Shown here: one piece after another, positions 42,637 to 49,478 of the stretch
Numbering within the stretch: position 1 is the first letter of the stretch
How the letters are laid out: each line of letters starts with the position of its first letter
Origin: Bacillota bacterium
GTDB lineage: Bacteria > Bacillota > Clostridia > Lachnospirales > Anaerotignaceae
Length of the DNA stretch: 49,478 nucleotides
Assembly (NCBI GenBank): GCA_022791155.1
Contig: JAAVYN010000037.1
Span: forward strand, 1-49,478
Direction: 5' to 3'
Position numbers and translations under genes: made by a program
Notes under the pieces: generated by a model
Told to the model about the DNA's origin: nothing
Databases searched by the model: none
Seen by the model: the letters and a program-made list of their open reading frames with translations, nothing else

Positions 42637-42640
42637 TTTT

Positions 42641-43612
42641 TCACCCCTTGTATATGGCGGCAATGGCTCTCCAGTCACGGCTGCTGCTTATTTTCAAAAT
42701 TTCAAAACCGTTTTCACTCAGTGCCGTTTCAACCTCCTTGCATCTTGTGTCAATTATTCCAGAACATATGAATGTGCCATTCTTTTTTATAAACTGTTTT
42801 GTCATTGGACAAAGAGCTATTATAACATCGGCCACAATGTTTGCCGCCACAACGTCGAACCCTTTGCCACTGAACATTTCGATTGCACTTTCATCTTCAA
42901 GTATGTCCCCGGCGCGCACATTCAGCCTTTCGCACGAAATGCCGTTGCGCTTGGCATTTTCTTTCACAACGTCAATGGCTTCTGGATCAATGTCCACAGC
43001 CTCTGCATTTTTTGCGCCCAAAAGCAACGCCGCAATCGAAAGTATGCCGCTTCCACAGCCAATGTCAAGCACGCTGTCATTTTTGTGCACATATTCCTCC
43101 AAAAGCTCAATGCAGCACTTTGTTGTTTCATGACTTCCTGTGCCAAAAACGTGCCCGGGATCAATGTTCAAAACAATTTTTTCGCCGCTGTTGTCAAATT
43201 CCTCCCAGCTTGGCTTTATCACAAATTTGTCTCCCACAGGAAAAGGCTTGAAATATTTTTTCCAGTTGTTTGCCCAGTCTTCGTCTTTGACGTTTTTAAC
43301 TGACAGCAAAAGGCTTCCCAAATCAAAATCATTTTCACGTTCTTTCATGGCTTTAAGCCCGCTTTTTATGTTGGCCAGAGTTTCAATGCCATTGGCATTG
43401 TCTGTCACAAAAAAAGTTATCCCTGTTTTCTTTTTGTCATTCAACAGTCCGTCATCAACATAGTCCCACTCTCTGTTTGGGTTTTCAAGAAATTCTTGAA
43501 ACTCTCTCTCGTCAGAAACTTCAAGCCCGGTTATTCCAGCGCCATAAAGAAGTCCGCTGACAAATTCCAAACCTGCACTGCTTGTTTCAACAAAAACTTC
43601 AAGCCAGTTCAT
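42641..43612 (-). CDS. prmA: Ribosomal protein L11 methyltransferase
   Basis: PrmA (323 residues) trimethylates ribosomal protein L11. The N-terminal substrate-recognition domain begins MNWLEVFVETSSAGLEFVSGLL. The methyltransferase domain shows DPGHVFGTGSHETTKCCIELL, VLDIGCGSGILSIAALLLGA, AVDIDPEAIDVVKENAKRNG and VAANIVADVI. Its ribosome binding site GGGAGGT overlaps the stop of alkD (2-bp gap), so the genes are coupled. Confidence 0.95.
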   Translation of the reverse strand: MNWLEVFVETSSAGLEFVSGLLYGAGITGLEVSDEREFQEFLENPNREWDYVDDGLLNDKKKTGITFFVTDNANGIETLANIKSGLKAMKERENDFDLGSLLLSVKNVKDEDWANNWKKYFKPFPVGDKFVIKPSWEEFDNSGEKIVLNIDPGHVFGTGSHETTKCCIELLEEYVHKNDSVLDIGCGSGILSIAALLLGAKNAEAVDIDPEAIDVVKENAKRNGISCERLNVRAGDILEDESAIEMFSGKGFDVVAANIVADVIIALCPMTKQFIKKNGTFICSGIIDTRCKEVETALSENGFEILKISSSRDWRAIAAIYKG

Positions 43613-43614
43613 AA

Positions 43615-44337
43615 CTACCTCCCAATGGTTTTCCTTTTCATGCTTCTCATTTTGTTTTTAACACTGGTGTCAACTCTGTCCGATTCAATTATTTTTTGCA
43701 AAGCCTTGTTATATGTGAAATCATCAAGGCTGTTATTGTTCAAAAATTCCATTGTTTTTTGAGGAAATTTCACAAAACACATGCTTATCCCCCATGCAAC
43801 AGCCATGTTTATATAATATTCGTCGCTTTTTATGCTTCTATATATATCAATGACGCTGTCAATATGCTCCTCGTCAATGAAATGGCTCATCAAAAACACA
43901 ATGGCAAAACGCACTTCATATTCCGCACTGCTTTTTGTGTATGGCATTATAAAGTTATACATAAAATCAGCTTCATCTTTTTTGAATTTGAACGCCGCCA
44001 CTGTCATGTCACAAACAGCCCAGTTTTTTACTTTAGGAACAAATTTTTTCAGACAATTGGCACGGTTTTGAATGTCTCCCTTTGAAAAGCCAATGACAAG
44101 CCCCTGAACCAAAACTTCTTCGTGTGTTGAAGTTTCTGCCAGCTCAAGAAACGATTGCCAGTCAGTGTTTTTGACAATTTCTTTTGCAGCCTTTTTCAAA
44201 TGCGGTGTGCGCACGCCAATCATTTTTCCAAGCCCTTCCGGAACAAGCCTCGATTGGAATGTTCTATATTTCTCATCGGCCAAATCATAAAGCCCATTCA
44301 CAAACTCGTTATATTTTTCATTGTCCCATTTTTCCAT
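43615..44337 (-). CDS. DNA alkylation repair protein (AlkD-like, HEAT repeats)
   Basis: A 240-residue all-helical protein of the AlkD family, DNA glycosylases that release N3/N7-alkylated purines without base flipping. Family segments include GVRTPHLKKAAKEIVK, EEVLVQGLVIG, LKKFVPKVKNWAVCDMTVAAFK, EVRFAIVFLMSHF and INMAVAWGISMCFVKFP. The ATG at 44337 has GGGGGT upstream; the long open frame before it crosses a terminator and is not coding. It is probably the first gene of the alkD-prmA-rsmE-nifS-thiI run. Confidence 0.88.
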   Translation of the reverse strand: MEKWDNEKYNEFVNGLYDLADEKYRTFQSRLVPEGLGKMIGVRTPHLKKAAKEIVKNTDWQSFLELAETSTHEEVLVQGLVIGFSKGDIQNRANCLKKFVPKVKNWAVCDMTVAAFKFKKDEADFMYNFIMPYTKSSAEYEVRFAIVFLMSHFIDEEHIDSVIDIYRSIKSDEYYINMAVAWGISMCFVKFPQKTMEFLNNNSLDDFTYNKALQKIIESDRVDTSVKNKMRSMKRKTIGR

Positions 44338-44404
44338 GAAAACCCCCAAAAACATATTATAAACATAAAATATATACAATTTTATACCAATTGTGTGTCT
44401 TTGG

Positions 44405-44436
44405 CAATCAAAAACCCCGGAAATATTTCCGAGGTT
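44405..44436 (-). terminator. Intrinsic terminator of ribU
   Basis: Minus strand: AACC-t-CGGAAA pairs with TTTCCG-g-GGTT across 44413-44436, followed by TTTTTGATT. Confidence 0.75.
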
Positions 44437-44583
44437 GAAAATGTTTGCATTTTGAGAAGCAAAACTTCCATGGCTTGCTGCATTTGGCAACACAGCAGGC
44501 CCGTGGGGCGCTCCTTTTGCAAGCCACAATCGCTTGATGTAGTTTCACTGCAAATTCAAAACATATGCCAAACAAAATATGTT

Positions 44584-45192
44584 TCATTTCAAAACTTTTT
44601 TAAGCATACTGCACATGGGATAGCCTATGACACTGACCAAAACAGCTTTGATCACATTGAAAGGGGCTATGGCAAAAAACACAAGCGTTTTCAAATCGAC
44701 AACAGCAGAATTTATGCTTCCGGCCATTTCAACAAATGCTTCCACAGGCGCGCCAAAAGCCACAGCATATGCCGGAATGAGCACATAATAGTTGAATATA
44801 CACGCGGCAATAACCATCAAAATGCAGCCCAAAACAGCGCCGGCAGCAAAACCGAGAACGTTTTTATATTTTTTATAAAACATGCCTGTCGGCAAAACAA
44901 GTGCAACGCCAACAATGAAGTTTGCAAGCTCTCCAACGCCCGCTGTGCTTGTTTTGAAAAGGTGCAGAACATTTTTCACAAGCTCAATCATGACTCCGGC
45001 CAAAGGCCCCATTGTGACGGCCCCAATCAGCGCCGGAAGATCGCTTATATCAATTTTCAGAAATGTGGGAAAAATTGGCAGCGCCAGTTCAAACATCATA
45101 AGCACAATTGACACAGCGCCAAGCATGCCAATTTTGACGATTTTTGAAGTGTCCATATTCTTTGTCTTTCTCCTTGCAACAACATTTTCCAT
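44584..45192 (-). CDS. ribU: Riboflavin ECF transporter substrate-binding subunit RibU
   Basis: A 202-residue S-component with about six membrane helices. It matches RibU: MLGAVSIVLMMFELALPIFPTFLKIDISDLPALIGAVTMGPLAGVMIELVKN, then FIVGVALVLPTGMFYKKYKN. It would bind riboflavin and work with an energising EcfAA'T module encoded elsewhere. Assignment is reinforced by the FMN riboswitch and terminator in its leader. ATG at 45192 with TAGGAGG upstream. Confidence 0.94.
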   Translation of the reverse strand: MENVVARRKTKNMDTSKIVKIGMLGAVSIVLMMFELALPIFPTFLKIDISDLPALIGAVTMGPLAGVMIELVKNVLHLFKTSTAGVGELANFIVGVALVLPTGMFYKKYKNVLGFAAGAVLGCILMVIAACIFNYYVLIPAYAVAFGAPVEAFVEMAGSINSAVVDLKTLVFFAIAPFNVIKAVLVSVIGYPMCSMLKKVLK

Positions 45193-45251
45193 ATCCGTTT
45201 CCTCCTAAAAAATAAAATCAGTTTATGTTCATAGAATAAAACGGTTTTCGT

Positions 45252-45282
45252 CAAAAACGCCCCAATCAAATGATCAGGGCGC
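45252..45282 (-). terminator. Riboswitch-controlled attenuator upstream of ribU
   Basis: Minus strand CGCCCTGATCA (45281-45271) pairs with TGATTGGGGCG (45268-45258) with two G-U pairs and a 2-nt loop, followed by TTTTT. It lies between the FMN aptamer and the ribU start, as expected for FMN-induced termination. Confidence 0.8.
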
Positions 45283-45324
45283 AAAAAGCAAAATGAGAAC
45301 CGCATGAAACGGCCATATTTGTCA

Positions 45325-45437
45325 TTCTTCTCTCATCCAGACTGTGACTGTCGGTTTTGGAATTTCACCAAATCAAAGCAAAAAGCTCTCGCGGACTTTG
45401 ACCGCCGGCCGGGAATTTCACCCTGCCCTGAAGAACC
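45325..45437 (-). promoter_or_regulatory. FMN riboswitch (RFN element)
   Basis: On the minus strand the RFN consensus is clear: CTTCAGGGCAGGGTGAAATT, CCCGGCCGGCGGTC, AGTCCGCGAG, GGTGAAATTCC, ACCGACAGT, AGTCTGGATGAGAGAAG. All conserved helices can form. FMN binding should favour the terminator downstream and switch off ribU. Confidence 0.97.
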
Positions 45438-45501
45438 GTTATTCTTTTTTATGTCAGCCGCAAAGCATGTGTTTCACGGCCAACGCTTGCTTTCTATTAT
45501 A

Positions 45502-45529
45502 ATTATATATATTATATGTTTTATGTCAA
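45502..45529 (-). promoter_or_regulatory. Sigma-A promoter of the riboswitch-ribU transcript
   Basis: Minus strand TTGACA (45529-45524), 16-nt spacer, TATAAT (45507-45502), ending 7 bp from the mtnN stop codon. Confidence 0.75.
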
Positions 45530-45535
45530 CAAATT

Positions 45536-46231
45536 TTATATATCTTTAATCATGCACTCAACAATTTTTGCGGCATTGACAGCTGCCTCCATGCTGAACT
45601 GGCCAAAGTCAATTCCGGCTTCGCCATTGGCATTGTCCGAAATTGAACGAATCACAACAAAAGGTATTTTGTTGAGATGGCACGTTTGGGCAATTGCCGC
45701 GCCCTCCATTTCAACGCAATATGCCCCAAAAAGCTCTTTGATCATGTTTTTGCGTTTTGTCTCGGCCACAAAAACGTCGCCGCTGGCAACGCGGCCAACA
45801 TATGCCTTTGAATTTGTTGTTTCGGCCACAGCCTTTTGCGCTGCTTCAACAAGTGCGTCACTGGCTTTGAAAATGCTTTCATCCATTCTTGGGATTGTGC
45901 CCACAGGGTCGCCCACAGCAGAAGCATCCATGTCATGCTGAACTGCATCAGATGATATTACAACATCGCCTATTTTGAGCTCTTCATAAAGCCCTCCGGC
46001 AATGCCAACGTTGATTATGCAGTCCACTCCAAAATGATCTATCAAAACTTGAGTGCACACAGCCGCATTGACCTTTCCAATGCCGCTCACAACAAGCACA
46101 ACGTTTTTCCCCAAAAAATTTGCAACATAAAAATCAAGGCCAACAATGTTTTTTGCTGTCACTATGGTTGCTTTTTCCTTCAGCATGGCAACTTCTTCTT
46201 CCATTGCTCCAATAACGCCAATTGAAGTCAT
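45536..46231 (-). CDS. mtnN: 5'-methylthioadenosine/S-adenosylhomocysteine nucleosidase
   Basis: A 231-residue nucleosidase of the PNP/UDP family that cleaves adenine from MTA, SAH and 5'-deoxyadenosine. Motifs are GVIGAMEEEVAML (catalytic Glu), VSGIGKVNAAVCTQ, INVGIAGGLYEELKIGDVV, CVEMEGAAIAQTC (ribose-binding ME) and VIRSISDNANGEA with the catalytic Asp. The frame opens at a TTG, but the ATG next to it (46231) is the likelier start, with AAGGGGGA upstream. Confidence 0.95.
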   Translation of the reverse strand: MTSIGVIGAMEEEVAMLKEKATIVTAKNIVGLDFYVANFLGKNVVLVVSGIGKVNAAVCTQVLIDHFGVDCIINVGIAGGLYEELKIGDVVISSDAVQHDMDASAVGDPVGTIPRMDESIFKASDALVEAAQKAVAETTNSKAYVGRVASGDVFVAETKRKNMIKELFGAYCVEMEGAAIAQTCHLNKIPFVVIRSISDNANGEAGIDFGQFSMEAAVNAAKIVECMIKDI

Positions 46232-46315
46232 CAAATGTCCCCCTTACTAACTGCACACATTTCGTCGGTTTCAAAAGACCGATTGCCGCCTGCAAAAACT
46301 TTTTAAATTATTTGT

Positions 46316-46345
46316 ATAATACCACACTTTTATGCTAATATACAA
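46316..46345 (-). promoter_or_regulatory. Promoter of mtnN
   Basis: Minus strand TTGTAT (46345-46340), 18-nt spacer, TATTAT (46321-46316), about 85 bp before the gene. Confidence 0.5.
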
Positions 46346-46522
46346 GAGTAAAAGAAAACCGGTTTACATTTGAGGCATAAATATGCCATTAAATTTGCTT
46401 GTTTTGCATAAAACTGACACACGTTTTTGATTTATGCAAATTTGTGCTTCCAGAACACAAGTGATGATTTTTAAGAAATTTTTTGCCACGCATTCTCTAA
46501 CACGTTTGAGGAGGAGTTTAAT

Positions 46523-47362
46523 TTGAAATTTGAAATTGACATGATTTTTTCACTGCTCACAGAGCTGCTGTTCAGAGGCATAAAATGTCTTTTGATTGTT
46601 GTCATATGCGCAATAGCCATCAAAATCAGCAGATCATGTGTTCAAACGCTGCTTGGAGCACGCATGGCCAAAAGCAAGCACATGGATTCTCAAAAAGCCT
46701 CAACCCTCTGTTCAGTCATATCAAGCGCCGCCAGCTACACACTAATATTTTTGGCCATTTGTTCAATTTTAATCAACCTTGGAGTTCCTGCTTCAACGCT
46801 CACAGCCGTTTTGGGCACAGGAACTGTGGCTATTGGTCTTGGCGCCCAAAGTGTCATAAAAGATATTATATCCGGCTTTTTCATACTTCTTGAAAGCCAG
46901 TTTGCCGTTGGTGACTATGTGTGCATAAACTCTGTGACAGGAACCGTTGAGGAAATATCAATCCGCACAACCTCCATACGTGATGCCGCCGGCGGCCTTC
47001 ACATAATTCCAAACGGAAACATATCTGACGTGACAAACATGTGCAAAGATTTTGCAAATGCAATTGTCAACGTTGACATCGACTATAACGAGGATATGGA
47101 TCGTGTGCTTGATGTGCTCAACAACGAAATGGACAATGCCGCCTCAAACATTGACGGCCTCCGGGGCCGCCCCTCAGTGCTTGGAATTGTCAGCCTTGGC
47201 GAAAGCGGCGTGACAGTTCGTGTGGCCGCCGAATGTCAAATAAATCAAAATTTCCGAGTGGAGCGTGAGCTTCGGCTTTTGATCAAAAAACGGCTTGACA
47301 GCGAAAACATATCAATTCCGTTCCCTCAGCTCACAGTTCACACGGCAAAACGGGAGGTATGA
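46523..47362 (+). CDS. Small-conductance mechanosensitive channel (MscS family)
   Basis: A 279-residue membrane channel that opens on membrane tension and releases solutes after hypo-osmotic shock. Three N-terminal helices are followed by the pore-helix segment LGTGTVAIGLGAQSVIKDIISGFFILLE. The beta domain contains VGDYVCINSVTGTVEEISIRTTSIRD and HIIPNGNISDVTN, and a C-terminal alpha/beta part ends the protein. The start is TTG at 46523 because GAGGAGGAG (46508-46516) is 6 nt upstream, while the first in-frame ATG is 21 nt away. It is coupled to the DUF951 gene (3-bp gap). Confidence 0.93.
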   Translation: MKFEIDMIFSLLTELLFRGIKCLLIVVICAIAIKISRSCVQTLLGARMAKSKHMDSQKASTLCSVISSAASYTLIFLAICSILINLGVPASTLTAVLGTGTVAIGLGAQSVIKDIISGFFILLESQFAVGDYVCINSVTGTVEEISIRTTSIRDAAGGLHIIPNGNISDVTNMCKDFANAIVNVDIDYNEDMDRVLDVLNNEMDNAASNIDGLRGRPSVLGIVSLGESGVTVRVAAECQINQNFRVERELRLLIKKRLDSENISIPFPQLTVHTAKREV

Positions 47363-47365
47363 TAT

Positions 47366-47566
47366 ATGAATTTTTTGGTTGGTGACATAGTTCAAATGAA
47401 AAAGCCGCATCCTTGCGGCGGGCGTGAATGGGAAGTTCTCAGAACAGGCATTGACTTCAGAATCAAATGCACAACATGCGGCCACATGGTCATGCTTCCG
47501 CGCATAAAGTTTGAAAAAAATGTCAAAAAAATAATTCAAAAGGCGGTGGAAGCTGATGAAAATTAA
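47366..47566 (+). CDS. DUF951 family protein
   Basis: A 66-residue protein with HPCGGREWEVLRTGIDFRIKCTTCGHMVMLPR, the DUF951 signature, including Cys positions that could bind zinc. The function is unknown; in Firmicutes it commonly sits beside an mscS-type gene, as here. ATG with GGGAGG upstream; its end overlaps the start of the next gene by 11 bp. Confidence 0.92.
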   Translation: MNFLVGDIVQMKKPHPCGGREWEVLRTGIDFRIKCTTCGHMVMLPRIKFEKNVKKIIQKAVEADEN

Positions 47567-48746
47567 ATCAAAAGCAGCTGTTTTGATTTCAGCCGTGCTC
47601 CTGTTTGGCTGTTCATCAAAAGGCCAGTCCGAATTTCTTCCAGAACCAAAAAACGATTTTTTATATGCCGAAATCAATGGCCCGTCAACCCCAATCCAGC
47701 CAAATGAGCCTGAATATACAGCTTCAGACCATGCAGAAAAAATTTTGGAAAGCATGACAACAGAAGAAAAAATTGGACAAATGTTCTTTGTGCGCTTCCC
47801 TTCAGCGGGCGCTGTTGAAAACGCAGCGTCTCTTCACATTGGCGGCTATATACTTTTTGCAAAAGACTTTGAAAACGAAACGCCCCAAAGTGTCAGAGAA
47901 AAAATATCCGCCTGTCAGTCGGCAGCAAAAATTCCATTGCTGATTGGCGTTGACGAAGAAGGAGGAAGCGTTGTCCGCGCCAGCAAATTCAAAGCTTTCA
48001 GACAAACGCCTTTCAAAAGCATGCTCGAAATTTCTTCAGAAGGCGACGACGCCCTTCGTGATGACACGCGTGAAAAATCCATGTTTTTGAAAGACCTTTG
48101 CATAAACGTCAATTTGGCGCCTGTGTGTGACGTTCCTCAAAATTCCAGCGACTATATATACAGCCGCAGCTTTGGAACAGATGTCAGCAAAACGTCACAT
48201 TTCACAGCAATTGTTGTGGATGAAATGAAAAATTCAAAAATTGGGAGTGTTTTGAAACACTTCCCCGGCTATGGAAGCAACGCCGACACCCACACAGGAA
48301 TTGTCTTTGACAAAAGAACGCTTGGTGAGTTTAATGAAAATGATTTTTTGCCTTTTTTGAGCGGAATTGACGCGGGCGCCGACAGCGTGCTTGTCAGCCA
48401 CAATGTTGTTGAAAACATACAAAAGCTCCCTGCAAGCCTTTCGCCAGAAATCCACAACATATTGCGCCACGATTTGGGCTTTGAGGGCGTCATAATGACT
48501 GACGATTTGGCAATGAATGGCGTGAGAGGGTTCACAGCAGAAGAAAAAAGCATACCTGTTTTGGCCGTTTTGGCCGGCAATGACATGATTATATCCAGCT
48601 CGCCAAAAGAACATATTGCCGCTGTTGTTGAAGCCTTCAAAACGGGGGAAATAAATGAAGAACGCATAAACGACGCAGTCAAAAGAATTTTGATTTGGAA
48701 AATAAACATTGGGCTGATTGACATTGAGCAGAAAGACGTTGCATAA
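47556..48746 (+). CDS. GH3 beta-N-acetylhexosaminidase lipoprotein (NagZ-like)
   Basis: A 396-residue glycoside hydrolase family 3 protein, probably removing N-acetylglucosamine from peptidoglycan fragments outside the membrane. The signal peptide with lipobox LLFGC places Cys near 19. Family motifs are GVDEEGGSVVRAS, SRSFGTD, LKHFPGYGSNADTHTG (His-Asp dyad loop) and VIMTDDLAMNGV (nucleophile Asp). Only the N-terminal GH3 barrel is present, as in NagZ. The ATG overlaps the DUF951 gene and follows AGGCGGTGG. Confidence 0.92.
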   Translation: MKIKSKAAVLISAVLLFGCSSKGQSEFLPEPKNDFLYAEINGPSTPIQPNEPEYTASDHAEKILESMTTEEKIGQMFFVRFPSAGAVENAASLHIGGYILFAKDFENETPQSVREKISACQSAAKIPLLIGVDEEGGSVVRASKFKAFRQTPFKSMLEISSEGDDALRDDTREKSMFLKDLCINVNLAPVCDVPQNSSDYIYSRSFGTDVSKTSHFTAIVVDEMKNSKIGSVLKHFPGYGSNADTHTGIVFDKRTLGEFNENDFLPFLSGIDAGADSVLVSHNVVENIQKLPASLSPEIHNILRHDLGFEGVIMTDDLAMNGVRGFTAEEKSIPVLAVLAGNDMIISSSPKEHIAAVVEAFKTGEINEERINDAVKRILIWKINIGLIDIEQKDVA

Positions 48747-49078
48747 AAACTAAATATTATGCAGTTAATTATGAATAAATATGCATACTCCTCTCAACTC
48801 ATGTTCCATAATCACGCCAAACAAATTTTGACGCACAAAATCTCACATATGAAATTCACATCTCTTTGCAAAACTTTTCCAAAACAAAGGCTTCTCGTTT
48901 CAATGCCCAAATCAGGCAACGCATATTGCTGAACATAAATTAAATAATATGAAATCTATCCGAACACACATCAACCGAAAGCATAGTCCTAAATGTGAAA
49001 ACACACACTTCGCCGTCAGGCAACCGTTTTTATAGACCAAAAAACATATTTTGATAAAAAATTTCATATGGCTCATAC
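48747..49078. other. Intergenic stretch, no gene seen
   Basis: AT-rich DNA between nagZ and the convergent tRNA cluster. No terminator for nagZ was recognised. Confidence 0.4.
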
Positions 49079-49115
49079 ATAAAAACACCATTCCTATGGA
49101 AGAAATGGTGTTTAT
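49079..49115 (-). terminator. Second terminator downstream of the tRNA cluster
   Basis: AAACACCATT (49083-49092) with AATGGTGTTT (49104-49113); minus-strand T-run follows. Confidence 0.7.
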
Positions 49116-49220
49116 GCAACAATTGGTTAAACCCGTTTTTTCAGGCTTGTGCCCAAAACCAACTCGAGGCTCTGTTCAGAAGCCTCAATTTGGAAATAAG
49201 GAGCAAATTGCAATTTTTAT

Positions 49221-49258
49221 AAAAAAATCGCCGAAACAAAGTGAACTTTGCTCCGGCG
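49221..49258 (-). terminator. Intrinsic terminator of the tRNA cluster
   Basis: CGCCG and CAAAG arms (49229-49241) pair with CTTTG and CGGCG (49246-49258), with seven T residues following on the minus strand. It lies immediately 3' of tRNA-Gln. Confidence 0.88.
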
Positions 49259-49261
49259 TGA

Positions 49262-49333
49262 CTAGGGTAGCAGGATTTGAACCTGCGAATGACGGAATCA
49301 GAATCCGTTGCCTTACCGCTTGGCGATACCCCA
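49262..49333 (-). tRNA. tRNA-Gln (anticodon CTG)
   Basis: A 72-nt cloverleaf. Acceptor TGGGGTA/TACCCTA with discriminator G; D arm GCC...GGC; anticodon stem ACGGA/TCCGT with loop TTCTGAT; T arm GCAGG/CCTGC. Confidence 0.95.
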
Positions 49334-49340
49334 ATGTAAA

Positions 49341-49412
49341 AGCGCGAAACGAGATTCGAACTCGCGGCCCTCGCCTTGGCAAGGCGATGCTCTACCACTG
49401 AGCCATTCGCGC
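49341..49412 (-). tRNA. tRNA-Gly (anticodon GCC)
   Basis: A 72-nt cloverleaf. Acceptor GCGCGAA/TTCGCGC with discriminator T; anticodon stem TCGCC/GGCGA with loop TTGCCAA; T loop TTCGAAT. Confidence 0.95.
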
Positions 49413-49419
49413 AAATGTA

Positions 49420-49478
49420 TGCAGTCGAGGGGACTTGAACCCCTACCCAGAAACCCGGACTAGATCCTTAGTCTAGCG
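49420..49478 (-). tRNA. tRNA-Leu (anticodon AAG), 5' part outside the window
   Basis: Seen from the anticodon arm to the 3' end: stem CTAGA/TCTAG with loop CTAAGGA (anticodon AAG, G37), a long class II variable arm, T arm AGGGG/CCCCT and acceptor 3' strand CGACTGC with discriminator A. The acceptor 5' strand and D arm lie beyond the window end. Confidence 0.85.

Overview
The window looks like a chromosome segment of an anaerobic, moderately AT-rich Clostridia (Firmicutes). Indicators are RecU with RuvAB but no RuvC, AddB, NifS next to a short ThiI, an ECF riboflavin transporter behind an FMN riboswitch, a DUF951 protein, C_GCAxxG and hemerythrin-type proteins, strong AGGAGG ribosome binding sites and several TTG starts. 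Two tandem beta-alanyl-CoA ammonia-lyase genes plus an acyl-CoA dehydrogenase/EtfBA operon point towards an amino-acid or lactate fermenter, possibly near the Anaerotignum/Clostridium propionicum group. That placement is an inference from remembered protein resemblance, not from a search.

Layout. 1-2.6 kb (minus): ruvA, ruvB and a crotonase-family gene form one unit. 2.6-5.9 kb (plus): yqeG, aroE, aroK, aroQ overlap one another, followed by efp. 6-13.5 kb (minus): a secreted GH26-like protein, an RseC-like membrane protein, tcdA, an AI-2E family permease, a pepD-type dipeptidase, and a UPF0210/ACT-domain pair. 13.7-16.3 kb: tRNA-Arg(CCG), tRNA-Phe(GAA), a RidA protein, a C_GCAxxG protein, a bacteriohemerythrin and a membrane-anchored FMN-binding-like protein. 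16.5-19.9 kb (plus): addB with no addA beside it. 20.5-25.5 kb (minus): a secreted helical protein, a CBS-containing pyrophosphatase, an M29 aminopeptidase and a lipid kinase. 25.5-31.8 kb: an accessory-looking stretch with hairpin-rich dispersed repeats, the two acl genes, an Lsa-like ABC-F gene behind a long leader, a lipoprotein, and a 31-residue membrane peptide behind a consensus promoter. 31.8-37.7 kb (minus): an NhaC-family antiporter and the acyl-CoA dehydrogenase-etfB-etfA operon. 37.8-46.2 kb (minus): recU, a YibQ-type deacetylase, the alkD-prmA-rsmE-nifS-thiI run, ribU with its riboswitch, and mtnN. 46.5-48.7 kb (plus): mscS, a DUF951 gene and a nagZ-like lipoprotein. 49.2-49.5 kb (minus): tRNA-Gln(CTG), tRNA-Gly(GCC) and a truncated tRNA-Leu(AAG).

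How genes work together. RuvAB, RecU, AddB and AlkD cover DNA end processing, Holliday-junction handling and alkylation repair. AroE/K/Q supply three shikimate-pathway steps. NifS can feed sulfur to ThiI. The acl pair would release ammonia from beta-alanyl-CoA to give acryloyl-CoA, which an Etf-linked acyl-CoA dehydrogenase could reduce; the two gene sets lie about 7 kb apart.

The most unusual material is (a) a family of short repeats at 1-60, 25.62-25.73, 25.78-25.90 and about 26.07 kb whose two hairpins keep pairing through compensatory changes, one copy being bounded by perfect 12-bp inverted repeats; (b) the ABC-F leader with a possible six-codon reading frame; (c) a perfect TTGACA-N17-TATAAT promoter at 30.6 kb with no conventional gene behind it; and (d) the mosaic similarity of the two acl genes.
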